DNA of 64,000 nucleotides from Streptomyces uncialis (GCF_036250755.1 NZ_CP109583.1:8178001-8242000); one strand, 5' to 3'; counted from the first letter of the stretch, positions 27,149 through 35,865 are shown. Made by a program: numbers and translations. The notes: a model not told the origin generated them from the letters alone.

Positions 27149-28131
27149 CGGACCCGGTCCGGGTGCAGCTGCCGGGCCAGCGACTCCACGCCCGCCGGGA
27201 CCCGCACACCGAGCACCGTCGACGACAACGGCAGCACCGCGAACCGCTTCTTCTTGATGGCGGGCACGTCCTGGAGCGCCGGATGCGACAGCAGGAACTT
27301 CTTCTTGGCCGCGAGGGGCTGGTCCCCGTAGTCGTAGATCACGACGACCTCGGGGGCCCGCTCGGCGACCTGCTCGAACGAGACGTCACCGAACTGCTTG
27401 TCCAGATCGGCGAAGATGTTCGCCCCGCCCGCCTCCTTGATCATCTCGTTGCCGACGCCCGCGCCGCCCGCGGTGAACGCCGTCTTGTCGCCGCTGTCGT
27501 ACACGAACACCTTCAGCGGATCGACGTCACCGAGCTTCTTCTCGACCGCCCCGAGCGCCGCCTTCGCCTTCCTGACCTCCCGCTCGGCGCGCTCCGGGAC
27601 CCCGAATATCTTCCCGACGGCGCGCAGTTCCTCGTCGATCATCGCCATCGTCACCGGACCGGTCGGGCATTCCTCCACATTCAGATAGGAGTTGACACCC
27701 GCCTTCGTCAGCGCGGCCCGGCCGCGGCCCTCCTTCTCGTCGAAGGTGCTCGCGAACCCGGCGTACGCGAAGTCCGGTTCGGCGTCGAGCAGTACCTCGA
27801 ACGACGGGTACTCCTTCGAGAGCACCTTGATCCCCTCGTACGCGTCCTGGTACTCCGGCAGGATCTTGTCGTCGAGATAGGCGGTGCCCACCATCGACTT
27901 CTCCAGACCGAGCGCCAGCAGCACCTCGGTGGCGTGCTGGTTCAGCGTCACCGCGCGCTCGGGCGGACGCTGGTACGTGGTCTTCACCCCGCAGTTGGTC
28001 ACGGTGACGGGGAAGCCCTCGGCCGTGGCACCCGACGCGGCCGGGTCGTCCCGGTCACCGGAGGTGCCACCACCGCAGCCCGCCACCAGGAAGGCGGCAG
28101 CGGCCAGCAGGGACAGAGAGCGTTTCGCCAT
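27145..28131 (-). CDS. btuF: Corrinoid-binding lipoprotein BtuF-like
   Basis: 328 residues. MAKRSLSLLAAAAFLVAGC is a lipoprotein signal with Cys19. The rest is a class III (FecB/BtuF) binding protein: PERAVTLNQHATEVLLALGL at the front, a long helical linker and VVVIYDYGD near the end. It would capture corrinoid outside the membrane and pass it to BtuC. ATG at 28131 was chosen because the lipoprotein signal starts there and GAGAGGA lies upstream. The neighbours and the riboswitch support the substrate. Confidence 0.85.
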   Translation of the reverse strand: MAKRSLSLLAAAAFLVAGCGGGTSGDRDDPAASGATAEGFPVTVTNCGVKTTYQRPPERAVTLNQHATEVLLALGLEKSMVGTAYLDDKILPEYQDAYEGIKVLSKEYPSFEVLLDAEPDFAYAGFASTFDEKEGRGRAALTKAGVNSYLNVEECPTGPVTMAMIDEELRAVGKIFGVPERAEREVRKAKAALGAVEKKLGDVDPLKVFVYDSGDKTAFTAGGAGVGNEMIKEAGGANIFADLDKQFGDVSFEQVAERAPEVVVIYDYGDQPLAAKKKFLLSHPALQDVPAIKKKRFAVLPLSSTVLGVRVPAGVESLARQLHPDRVR

Positions 28132-28187
28132 GGTGTGGTCGGTCCTCTCACCGCGTACGCCCGTGCGCCGCGGTCGGTTGGAAGGGT

Positions 28188-28574
28188 TCAGCGGGGATCG
28201 GCGGACGCGCCACGGACCCGCCGCGGCGGGGTGAAGGCGTAGAGGTCGAGGATCTCCGGCAGCGGGGCGGCCCCGGGGCCGCCCGCCCGTACCCAGGCGA
28301 CGATGTCGCCGGTCGCGGCGGGGTCGTTGACGAGGCCGAGCCAGACAGGACGGGCGCCGGCGGCGCGTTCCACCGCCGAGGGCTGGACGACCACCACGTT
28401 CGCCTGGTCGCAGACGTCCAGGCACTCGGAGATCCGTACCGGCAGGTCTTTGCTCAACGCGGCGACCTGCGCCGCGTGATCGACACCGGTCACCTTCGCG
28501 CTGCCGCAGCAGCAGTCCCGGCACACGACGACCCGGCACGGCGCCGGAGCCCCGGAACGTTGCCCTTCGGGCAT
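28188..28574 (-). CDS. Thioredoxin-like [2Fe-2S] ferredoxin, first gene of the B12 operon
   Basis: About 128 residues. VVVCRDCCCG near the N-terminus and ECLDVCDQANVVVV in the middle give the four cysteines of thioredoxin-fold [2Fe-2S] ferredoxins; WLGLVNDP is also typical. It could feed electrons to corrinoid reduction or to the FhuF-like protein at the operon end. The ATG at 28574 has a GGGGGGAG ribosome site about 11 bases upstream; a GTG at 28586 is also in frame but adjoins that site. The leader holds the riboswitch aptamer and a hairpin whose CTCCCC could mask the ribosome site. Confidence 0.8.
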   Translation of the reverse strand: MPEGQRSGAPAPCRVVVCRDCCCGSAKVTGVDHAAQVAALSKDLPVRISECLDVCDQANVVVVQPSAVERAAGARPVWLGLVNDPAATGDIVAWVRAGGPGAAPLPEILDLYAFTPPRRVRGASADPR

Positions 28575-28622
28575 TGCGACCCACACTCCCCCCTGGGGAG
28601 ATCCGCCCCAGTTCTGTCGAGG

Positions 28623-28774
28623 AGGCGACCGCGTGAGTCTCCTGGCTCTCGGGTCAACGCTCGCCCCGGCCTTCCCACCCGCGTACGGGCAGTGGTCTGT
28701 TCGGGGTCCGCTCGCCGATCACAGTGGCGGGACCGCACCGGATTCACACCGGTTTCCTCGATCCGCCGTCGCCT
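28623..28774 (-). ncRNA. Cobalamin riboswitch
   Basis: Read on the minus strand the segment contains GGTGTGAATCCGGTGCGG, GTCCCGCCACTGTGA, GGGTGGGAAGGCCGG and the B12 box AGCCAGGAGACTC, in the right order. AGGCGAC at the 5' end (28774-28768) pairs with GTCGCCT at the 3' end (28629-28623) to close the outer helix. Downstream, CTGGGG/CCCCAG forms a hairpin just before the GGGGGGAG ribosome site, suggesting translational control of the ferredoxin-btuFCD-FhuF-like operon. Confidence 0.93.
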
Positions 28775-28984
28775 ATCGGCGTCATCATGACAGACCGCGC
28801 GGCCGGATCGTATGCCCGGGGCGCGGTTGCAGCGCAGGTCACACGGCGCCCGGTCCGACCGGGCGGCCGGACCGAGGCCCCGGCCGGGTGGCGGGACCGC
28901 GTACCGGCCACCCGGCCGGACCACCGCGCACACCACCGCCCCGGGCGTTCACGGGCCCGCGACGCCCATGATCAAATATCCGCC

Positions 28985-29746
28985 GTGCCCTTCACGCTCT
29001 CCCATCTCGCGGCCGTCATACCCGTCGCCCGGGGACCGTTGGTGCCCTCGGCGCTCGCCGCCGGTGCCATGTCCCCGGACCTCCTCTACTTCGTCCTGCT
29101 CCGGCCGGGCGGACGCGAGGCCACCCACAGCGCTTGGGGGATCGTCGCGATCGACCTGCCTCTCGCGCTCCTCGCCCTCGCCGTCTTCCGGCTGCTGCTC
29201 CTGGAACCACTCGTGTCGCTCGCACCCGCGGCGGTGCGCGCCCGGGTCGCGCCCCTGTGCGGACCCCCGCGCCTGTCCTGGCGCGGCGCCCTCGCCGTCG
29301 TCGTGTCGGTACTCCTCGGCGCGCTCACCCATGTCGTGTGGGACGCCTTCACCCACGCCGGAGGCTGGGGCGTGGAACTGGTCCCCGCGCTCACCACCGA
29401 GGTCGCGGAGGGCATCCCCGCCTTCAAGATCGCCCAGTGGACCAGTTCGTCCCTCGGCGGCCTCGCCGTGCTGATCTGGTCCGGCCGCTGGCTCCGGCGG
29501 ACCCCCGCCGGACCGGTGCCCGAGCGGTTCGCCCCGCCCGCCCGGCCCGCCCTCCTGGCCGGAGCCGTGGTACTCGGCGCCGCCGCCGTCGCCGTGCTGT
29601 CCGTGGCGATCTCGACGCAGGGCGGCTTCCACGCCTCCCTGGTACGCGCCACCATCGGGGCCATGACCGGCGCCGTCCTCGCCCTGGCCGGATACGGGCT
29701 GTTGCGCCGCACGGTCGGCACCCGGGCCGGGCGCCCGGCGACCTGA
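28985..29746 (+). CDS. DUF4184-type integral membrane protein
   Basis: 253 residues from GTG. MPFTLSHLAAVIPV at the start and GALTHVVWDAFTHAGG in the middle are hallmarks of the DUF4184 family, with His and Asp positioned as in LrgB-unrelated YdjM-like membrane metal hydrolases. About six membrane helices are seen. Function is unknown. No strong ribosome site precedes the GTG; the longer frame upstream runs through the promoter side of the riboswitch and is not believable. Confidence 0.75.
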   Translation: MPFTLSHLAAVIPVARGPLVPSALAAGAMSPDLLYFVLLRPGGREATHSAWGIVAIDLPLALLALAVFRLLLLEPLVSLAPAAVRARVAPLCGPPRLSWRGALAVVVSVLLGALTHVVWDAFTHAGGWGVELVPALTTEVAEGIPAFKIAQWTSSSLGGLAVLIWSGRWLRRTPAGPVPERFAPPARPALLAGAVVLGAAAVAVLSVAISTQGGFHASLVRATIGAMTGAVLALAGYGLLRRTVGTRAGRPAT

Positions 29747-29777
29747 GCACCGGCACCGCCGCCCCGCCGCCTTCTCC

Positions 29778-31097
29778 TCAGCGGGACGGCGTGGACGGCG
29801 GTCGCGCGCCGGACGTGGACCCGGAGTCGGGCTCGTGCTCTGAACCGGACCGGGGCCCAAGGCCCGACACCGAATCGGACCCGGAGCCCGGATCGGCGGC
29901 CGTACCGCTCGGGTAGCGGCGGACCGAGCAGGCGATGACCAGTGCCGCCAGCAGCCCGATACCGGTGGCGGTCACGGCGACCCCTGTACCGCCGTGCGCG
30001 GAGACCGCCCAGCCGCCGACGGCCGCGGCGACGGCGATACCGGCATAGAGACCGCTGGTGTTCAGGGCGACCGCCTCGGCCTCCGCGTCCCGGGCCAGTT
30101 GCAGGGCGCGGGTGTTCATCGGGGGGTTGAAGCCCCAGGCCGCGAATCCCCAGACGGCGAGGACGGCGGCGAGCAGCCAGACAGGGGCTTCGTCGGTGAG
30201 CACACCGGTCGCGGCCAGCGCCGCCGTGGCGGCCACCAGCCCGCCGAAGGTGGCCAGCAGGGCCCGGTCCGCGCCCCAGCGGTCGGTCAGCCGCCCGCCC
30301 AGGAAGGTCCCCGCGGCCCCGGACACACCGATGACGGAGATCAACAGGGCCAGGACCGCCCCACCGCTCCCGGTGATGTCGCGGGTGAGCGGGGCGATAT
30401 ACGTATAGGTCATCAGACCGCTGGACGCGCCCAGGACCGTGCCGGTGACACAGAGCAGCACGGCAGGCCGCGACAGGATGCGCAACTGGCGGCGGACACC
30501 GATCGCGGGTGCGCCGGGCAGCACGGGGAGCAGCCGCCAGGACGCGACGGCGACCGCCGTACTGAACAGGGCGACGGCGACGAACGTGGAACGCCAGCCG
30601 AAGGCCGAGGACAGCAGGGTGCCCAGCGGCACACCGACGAAGAGGGCGACGGTCAGTCCGGCGGCGACGGTACCGATCGCCCGCCCGACGCGTTCGGGGG
30701 CCGCGGCACGGGCCGCCACGGCGAACACCGCGGGGGTGATGGTCGCCGCGATCAGCGCGGTGACGATCCGCAGGAGGATCAGGCTCGTGTGGTCGGGGGC
30801 GAAGGCGGTGACGGCGTTGGCCGCCGCGAAGACGGCCAGACCGCCGACGATCAGGGGCTTTCGGGGCAGCCGCGCTGTGGCCACCGCGAGCGGGGGAGCG
30901 GCGAGGGCGTAGGTGAGGGAGAAGACGGTGACCAGTTGCCCCGCCGCCGCCTCACCGACGCCGAGGTCCGCGGCGATCTCGGGCAGCACACCGGCGATCA
31001 CGAAGTCGTCGGTCCCGATGACGAATGTCGTCAGCAGCAGACATATCAGCCACCCCGTGCCGCGCTGACCTGCTGTGTTGTTGCTTCCGGAAGTCAT
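29778..31097 (-). CDS. DHA1-type MFS drug exporter
   Basis: 439 residues with 12 membrane segments. The N-terminal FVIGTDDFVIAGVLPEIA and the motif near helix 5 (GVPLGTLLSSAFGWRSTF) are typical of AraJ/Cmx-like drug:proton antiporters. The C-terminal ~40 residues are a Ser/Gly/Asp/Pro tail (PGSGSDSVSGLGP). A perfect MerR-type operator lies 14 bases upstream of the start and the MerR gene is the next gene upstream on the same strand. Substrate unknown. Confidence 0.88.
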   Translation of the reverse strand: MTSGSNNTAGQRGTGWLICLLLTTFVIGTDDFVIAGVLPEIAADLGVGEAAAGQLVTVFSLTYALAAPPLAVATARLPRKPLIVGGLAVFAAANAVTAFAPDHTSLILLRIVTALIAATITPAVFAVAARAAAPERVGRAIGTVAAGLTVALFVGVPLGTLLSSAFGWRSTFVAVALFSTAVAVASWRLLPVLPGAPAIGVRRQLRILSRPAVLLCVTGTVLGASSGLMTYTYIAPLTRDITGSGGAVLALLISVIGVSGAAGTFLGGRLTDRWGADRALLATFGGLVAATAALAATGVLTDEAPVWLLAAVLAVWGFAAWGFNPPMNTRALQLARDAEAEAVALNTSGLYAGIAVAAAVGGWAVSAHGGTGVAVTATGIGLLAALVIACSVRRYPSGTAADPGSGSDSVSGLGPRSGSEHEPDSGSTSGARPPSTPSR

Positions 31098-31110
31098 GCG
31101 CCGACGCTAG

Positions 31111-31134
31111 GACCTTGACGCCTGTGTCAAGGTC
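31111..31134 (-). promoter_or_regulatory. MerR-type operator of the MFS gene
   Basis: GACCTTGAC-GCCTGT-GTCAAGGTC: perfect 9-base arms with a 6-base spacer. The symmetry and the CTTGAC/GTCAAG core match operators that MerR regulators bind between -35 and -10. Confidence 0.8.
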
Positions 31135-31214
31135 AACCGTGCCCGCCGCGCCCGCGCATCACCTTCGCCCCGTCGCCCTAACGGGTTCTTGGACTTCCGT
31201 CCGGCCTCCCGTGC

Positions 31215-31634
31215 CTACCGCGCCTTCGGTTCCTCCCGCGCCTTCGGTGCCTTCCGGGAGTCGACAGCCGCGTCGACGGTGGCGCTGTGCCGGGCCAGCC
31301 GGTCCCTGAGTTCCTGGAGCCGGGCGATCCGGTGGTCCAGGGACTCCAGCCGCCTGTGGATGGTGTCGCTCTCGCCCGCACACCGCGGGGTCTGCGCGAG
31401 CGGCTGTTCCAGGCAGCCCCGTTCCAGATAGTGCAGCACGTCCTCGGTGGTCAGTCCCACCGCGAGGAGTTCCTTGATGTTGCGGGCGCGCACGAGCGCG
31501 GTCTCGTCGTACTCCCGGTACCCGTTGCTGTCACGCGTGGGGGACAGCAACCCCTGCTGCTCGTAGTAGCGCAGTGAGCGAGTGCTGGCGCCCACGCGCT
31601 CCGCGAGTTCCCCGATCCGCATCCGCATCGTCAT
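31215..31634 (-). CDS. MerR-family regulator
   Basis: 139 residues. MRMRIGELAERVGASTRSL and RYYEQQGLLSPTRDSNGYR are the MerR winged helix; DHRIARLQELRDRLA is the dimer coiled coil. The C-terminus ends in a Lys/Ala/Glu/Arg-rich tail, with two cysteines (RGCLEQ and PRCAGE) that could form a sensor. Three in-frame ATGs (31634, 31628, 31622) are possible starts. Its operator is expected in front of the MFS gene, 81-104 bases from its own stop. Confidence 0.88.
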   Translation of the reverse strand: MTMRMRIGELAERVGASTRSLRYYEQQGLLSPTRDSNGYREYDETALVRARNIKELLAVGLTTEDVLHYLERGCLEQPLAQTPRCAGESDTIHRRLESLDHRIARLQELRDRLARHSATVDAAVDSRKAPKAREEPKAR

Positions 31635-31762
31635 CCCCACCCCATGTCCCCACATCCCCGCATTCGCATGTCCGCGTCCCGGTCTCCGGCGGCAGGCGGC
31701 GTGGTCCAGGGGAACACGGCGCCGCCGCGCACCCCATGACCGTGGCGACCCGCGTGCCGGGT

Positions 31763-32578
31763 TCAGCGTTCGGCCGGGACCTGGCTCCTGACCAGTTCCA
31801 GCAAGGTGGTGTGCGTCCGCCGGTCCGCCGCCACGATCAGCCCGTCCGCGCCGGCGCCCAGGGGCTGTCCGTGGAGCGCGGTCACCACACAGCCCGCGGC
31901 CTCGCACAAGGCGATCCCGGCGGCGAAGTGCACACTGTCGTACGGCCGTCCGTCGGTGACGTAGGCGGCCCTGCGCCCGGCGGCGACCCAGGCCACCGCG
32001 AGGGTCGTGGAGACGACCCGGGGCCGGAAGTGCTCGCCGAAGACGGGGTCGGCGAGGAGACGGGCCGCCCGGAAATCCGGTGCGTTCGGGAACGGCGGAT
32101 CGAGATTGACGTCCACCAGCCGCGAACCGGCCGACGGCACCAGCACCTCGTCCGCACCGCCGCGCCGCACCCGGGCGTGTTCACCGTCGGTCCAGAACAC
32201 CTCGTCGTTGAACGGGTCGGCCGCGGCGGCCACGGTGGTGCCGGCCCCGGTTCGCAGCGCCACGTTCACCGCCACGAGCATCGTGCGCACGGCGTAGTTC
32301 AACGTCCCGCACAGCGGATCGACCAGCCACCGGCGCTCGGCGTCGGCCGCCCCGGTGCGCCCGCTCTCCTCGCCCGTCACGGCGTCATCGGGACGTGCGC
32401 CCCGAATGACGTCCAGAACGGCCTTCTCCGCCGCGAGGTCCGCCGCTGTCGCGAAGTCACCGGCGCCCTTCTCGAACCGCGCCGACGGTTCCCCGTACAT
32501 GTCACGGACCACGGCCGCACCCGCTTGCGCCGCCGCCACGGCCAGCCGCGCGTCGGATTCCCTGTTCGTGATCGGCAT
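31763..32578 (-). CDS. Inositol monophosphatase-like protein with altered metal motif
   Basis: 271 residues. GEESG (Glu70/71) and VDPLCGTLNY at ~86-95 are the two front metal motifs of the IMPase family; the usual second motif is DPLDGT. Cys90 therefore replaces an Asp that normally binds metal, while Asp87 remains. A second site, RPYDSVHFAAG, supplies the third Asp but is stretched compared with WDxAAG. The change may lower activity or alter substrate. Convergent or divergent partners do not suggest a role. Confidence 0.78.
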   Translation of the reverse strand: MPITNRESDARLAVAAAQAGAAVVRDMYGEPSARFEKGAGDFATAADLAAEKAVLDVIRGARPDDAVTGEESGRTGAADAERRWLVDPLCGTLNYAVRTMLVAVNVALRTGAGTTVAAAADPFNDEVFWTDGEHARVRRGGADEVLVPSAGSRLVDVNLDPPFPNAPDFRAARLLADPVFGEHFRPRVVSTTLAVAWVAAGRRAAYVTDGRPYDSVHFAAGIALCEAAGCVVTALHGQPLGAGADGLIVAADRRTHTTLLELVRSQVPAER

Positions 32579-32860
32579 GCGCGCAGGATATCCGCGGCCG
32601 TCCCGTCGGGGTCGGGAGCCCGTACGAGTACCCGTACGAGTACGAGGGGAACCGGATCGGGGTCGCCACGATTGCGTGCGGGCTCCGGGCGCGGCCTGTA
32701 CGTCTTCCCGCTGAAGCGCGCGGCCCCAACTCCGAGGGGTCGCGGGGATGTCGACGCAATGAGCACGGTCGCGCCCGCCGCCGGTCCGGGCCCGCCGCGA
32801 TGTCAGTGCCGACAGGTACGTTGCCGGGAACCGACCGCCATCCCCGGGAGTGGAACCACC
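32579..32860. other. Divergent intergenic region
   Basis: About 280 bases between the IMPase-like gene and the DUF1963 gene. It carries a direct repeat of CGTACGAGTAC near 32620-32642 and the ribosome site of the DUF1963 gene. No gene is supported. Confidence 0.45.
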
Positions 32861-33655
32861 GTGATCCAAGGACCGCACACGACACCGCTCGACGTGGGTG
32901 AGCTGATACCCGGGCTGGCCTCCCTCGCCATGCGGACGACGATGCTGTCCCCGAAGCCCGGGGCGCCCGGGGTCGGTGACAGCTCCATCGGCGGCCCGTT
33001 GCTCTGGCCCGCCGGCGAGCCCTGGCCCTACTGCGAGCAGCCCGGACACCGGACCTCGTACGACGAAGAGTCCCCGGCGGGACCGGTCCCCGTGGTGCCG
33101 GTCGTCCAGCTGTTCGCGCGCGATGTGCCCGAACTGCGGTTCCCCGAGGGCAAGGACGTGCTGCAAGTGGTCTGGTGCCCGCTGATCCACCCCGAGGAGT
33201 CGTACGTCGCGCTCCCCGCGTTGCACTGGCGCGACGAGGCCGAGGCCCGGGCGGCCGGTGTCCTGCGGGATGTCCCCCAGCCGCCCGGGGGCGAGTACGA
33301 ACTGGACTTCATGCCGCGTCCTGCGTGCACCCTGACACCGACCGTCGTCGTCGACTACCCGGACAAGGACCTGCCCGGTGAACTCTTGCCGTACGTAGTG
33401 GAGTTCGAGGAGAAGTACGGTTCCTTCTACAACGAGGTGGCGTGTGTGTCCCGGAACAAGGTCGGCGGCTACCCGGCGTGGACCCAGCCGCCCGACTGGC
33501 CGTCCTGCGACGAGGGCCACCGGATGGAACACCTCCTGAGCGTCACCGGGGAGGAACATCTCGACATGGCCATGGGCGACGCGGGCGGCATCTATCTCTT
33601 CCTGTGCCGACAGTGCCCGGAACTCCCCAACGCGTACCGGTACGACTGCCACTAG
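32861..33655 (+). CDS. DUF1963 (YwqG-like) protein
   Basis: 264 residues from a GTG with GGGAG upstream. GGPLLWPAGEPWPYCE, VPVVQLFARDVPEL and LLQVVWCP-like blocks match DUF1963, a family of cytosolic proteins that bind no known ligand. Near the end, GDAGGIYLFLCRQCP has a CxxC pair and HRMEHLL a histidine, hinting at metal binding. Function unknown; such proteins are often near immunity or toxin genes but none is seen here. Confidence 0.8.
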   Translation: MIQGPHTTPLDVGELIPGLASLAMRTTMLSPKPGAPGVGDSSIGGPLLWPAGEPWPYCEQPGHRTSYDEESPAGPVPVVPVVQLFARDVPELRFPEGKDVLQVVWCPLIHPEESYVALPALHWRDEAEARAAGVLRDVPQPPGGEYELDFMPRPACTLTPTVVVDYPDKDLPGELLPYVVEFEEKYGSFYNEVACVSRNKVGGYPAWTQPPDWPSCDEGHRMEHLLSVTGEEHLDMAMGDAGGIYLFLCRQCPELPNAYRYDCH

Positions 33656-33738
33656 CGCCTGCCCGGAGGTCCGGCCCGCAGCCGACGGCCCTCACCCCTC
33701 CGGGCGGCGCGGCTTCCCTGCCGCCGCACGGCCGTGAT

Positions 33739-35388
33739 CTACCGGCCGCCGGTGACGGCGCCCTCGCGCAGTTCCAGGCGTGAGCCGGTGAACCGTGACC
33801 GCATCCGGCGGTCGTGGGTGACCAGCACCACCGCGCCCGCGTAGCCGGTCAGCGCCGCCTCCAGGTCCTCCACCAGCGCCGGGGAGAGATGGTTGGTCGG
33901 CTCGTCCAGCAGCAGCAGATCCACCGGTTCGCTGACCAGCCGCGCCAGTTCGATACGGCGCCGCTGTCCGTACGACAGCTCACCGACGCGCAGTCCGAGC
34001 GTGTCCGGGCCGAACAGGCCGAGCGACAGCAGCTGGTCGGCGTGCGTGTCCCGGTCACCGGGGCGGCCGTGGGCGAACGCCCCCAGTACGGTCAGCGACG
34101 GGGGGAACGGGGTCTCCTCCTGCCGTAGATGCCCCACCCTTCCGGATACGTGTGCCGCACCGGCGTCCGGCCGCAGTTCCCCGGCCAGCAGCCGCAGCAG
34201 GGTGGTCTTGCCGGCGCCGTTGGGGCCGGTGACCAGCAGCCGTTCGGACGGGCCGATCCTCAGCTCCGGGACATGCAGCCGTCCGGTCACCACGACACCG
34301 TCGAGCCGCGCGACCGGCCCTTCGCCGCCCGGACCGCCCGCGGTGGTGATCCGGGCCATGAAGGAGAGCGGGTCGGACGGTGGCGCCACCGGGTTCGCCG
34401 TGAGCCGCTCCAGCCGCTCCTTGGCGTTGCGGACCCGGCTCATCGCACCATGTGCGCGCCCCCGCGCACGGAACCCGCCGTAGCCGAAGATCGCCTTCGG
34501 CATCCTGCGCGGGATGCCGTCCAGCCGGGCGATGTTGGACTCGGCCAGACGGCGGCTGCGGTCGAGATCCCGACGCCACTCGTCGTGCCGGTGCCGGTGC
34601 CGACGGCGTTCGGCGGCCTTGGCGGCGAGATAGCCGGCGTAGCCGTTGCCATGGCGTGTCACCCGTCCGCCGTCGACCTCCAGGACCGTGGTGGTGAGCC
34701 GTTCCAGGAAGACCCGGTCATGGGTGACCACGACGACGGTGCCGCGATGGGCCCGCAGACGCTCCTCCAGCCAGCCGACCGCCTGGTCGTCGAGGTCGTT
34801 GGTCGGCTCGTCCAGGAGCAGCAGCTCCGGCCGGGACGCCAGTGTCGCGGCCAGCGCCAGCCGCGACCGCTCGCCGCCGGAGAGTGTCCCCAGCCGCCGG
34901 TCCCGGGCCAGCCCCGGCAGGCCCAGCCCGTGCAGCGCGGTGTCCACACGGGCGTCGGCCCGGTAGCCGTCGCGTGCCTCGTACCGCTCGGTCAGCCGCG
35001 CGTACACGGCGAGGCGCTCTTCCAGTGCGGCGCCCGTGGGAGCCTCGGTCAGCGCGGCCTCCGCCCGCCGCAACGCAGCCTCCAACACACGTAGTTCGGC
35101 CAGTGCCGCGTCCACGGCGTCCTGGACGGTGGCCTCCGGCGGCAGACCGGACGACTGGGCGAGATACCCGGAGCCGCCGGGCGCGGACACGGTCACCTCG
35201 CCCGCGTCGGGGCGTTCCGCCCCGGCGAGAAGCCGGAGCAGGGTGGACTTCCCCGCACCGTTGTCACCGACGACGCCCGCCTTCTCACCGGGCGCGAGAC
35301 CGAAGGACACCTGGTCGAGCACGGTGCGGTCGTCGTACCGCTTGGTGGCGGCGTGCAGGAAGAGCTGTGCGGAATGTGCTGGGTGCAT
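33739..35388 (-). CDS. ABC-F ribosome-protection-type protein
   Basis: 549 residues without membrane segments: two ATPase domains in one chain, with Walker A GDNGAGKST and GPNGAGKTT, signatures LSGGERSR and LSYGQRRR, and Walker B LLLLDEPTN twice. The linker between them (~240-330) is Arg-rich and helical. ABC-F proteins bind the ribosomal E site; the antibiotic-resistance group clears drugs from the peptidyl-transfer centre. The leader upstream has a clear promoter and two tiny ORFs, as expected for antibiotic-controlled attenuation. The ATG was chosen as the domain start; the frame extends 18 residues further. Confidence 0.85.
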   Translation of the reverse strand: MHPAHSAQLFLHAATKRYDDRTVLDQVSFGLAPGEKAGVVGDNGAGKSTLLRLLAGAERPDAGEVTVSAPGGSGYLAQSSGLPPEATVQDAVDAALAELRVLEAALRRAEAALTEAPTGAALEERLAVYARLTERYEARDGYRADARVDTALHGLGLPGLARDRRLGTLSGGERSRLALAATLASRPELLLLDEPTNDLDDQAVGWLEERLRAHRGTVVVVTHDRVFLERLTTTVLEVDGGRVTRHGNGYAGYLAAKAAERRRHRHRHDEWRRDLDRSRRLAESNIARLDGIPRRMPKAIFGYGGFRARGRAHGAMSRVRNAKERLERLTANPVAPPSDPLSFMARITTAGGPGGEGPVARLDGVVVTGRLHVPELRIGPSERLLVTGPNGAGKTTLLRLLAGELRPDAGAAHVSGRVGHLRQEETPFPPSLTVLGAFAHGRPGDRDTHADQLLSLGLFGPDTLGLRVGELSYGQRRRIELARLVSEPVDLLLLDEPTNHLSPALVEDLEAALTGYAGAVVLVTHDRRMRSRFTGSRLELREGAVTGGR

Positions 35389-35438
35389 GGGAAAGCCCCT
35401 GTTCTCGGCCAGGCCGGAAGAACGGATTCGAGGACGGA

Positions 35439-35492
35439 TCAACGCGACGACGGCGGAGCACAGCTCGACACGGTCGCGCGGGGGGCCGTCAC
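35439..35492 (-). CDS. 17-codon leader peptide ORF before ABC-F
   Basis: GTG at 35492 overlaps the stop of the MGTL ORF (GTGA). It encodes MTAPRATVSSCAPPSSR and ends 50 bases before the ABC-F start. The layout is that of a translational or transcriptional attenuator. Peptide conservation cannot be judged from one sequence. Confidence 0.4.
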   Translation of the reverse strand: MTAPRATVSSCAPPSSR

Positions 35493-35503
35493 AGAGTTCC
35501 CAT
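35489..35503 (-). CDS. Four-codon upstream ORF in ABC-F leader
   Basis: ATG GGA ACT CTG TGA, encoding MGTL, begins 7 bases after the -10 (TATGTT), so the mRNA may be leaderless here. Short upstream ORFs are known to sense translation inhibitors before ABC-F and erm genes. The stop overlaps the GTG of the next ORF. Confidence 0.4.
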   Translation of the reverse strand: MGTL

Positions 35504-35510
35504 ACACCTC

Positions 35511-35540
35511 AACATAGGCGGGCGCGGCCTCGGCGTTCAA
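35511..35540 (-). promoter_or_regulatory. Promoter of ABC-F leader
   Basis: On the minus strand TTGAAC (35540-35535) is followed after 18 bases by TATGTT (35516-35511), close to a vegetative-type promoter. Confidence 0.6.
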
Positions 35541-35865
35541 GGGGATTTCCCCGGTCGGCAGACCCTTGCCGGGCCGGGGCGGACACCTGGGGCGGACGCC
35601 TGGGGCGGCCCGCGTACGCGCCCGTGTGCGCAGAGCGGGATCGCGCGCAGGCGGAATTGGCTGCTCAGGCGGATGTGGGGGAGGGTGGGTGGGGGACCCC
35701 AACGAAAGTGGGTACCGGAGCTGGACGTTGGTCCGGTGCGGGGCGGCGAGCGGGGGACCTAGGCTCGGTACCGGCCTGGGCGAGGGCCTTCCGGTGGGTT
35801 CGACCTGCGGAAACGTCCTCGGCCCGGTGCATCGTCCAGCTGTGACCGATCCATGGGAGTACACG

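Larger units (their letters stand above)
35389..35865. other. Divergent leader region of ABC-F and DedA genes
   Basis: This gap carries on the minus strand a promoter (TTGAAC at 35540-35535, 18 bases, TATGTT at 35516-35511) and tiny ORFs before the ABC-F gene, and on the plus strand the DedA promoter. No full gene is seen; a GGGTGGGGG tract lies near 35690. Confidence 0.55.

Noticed and set aside
24394..28131. Siderophore transporter call for the FecCD-type operon
   Set aside because: The family is ambiguous, and a complete cobalamin riboswitch heads the operon. B12 uptake fits better.
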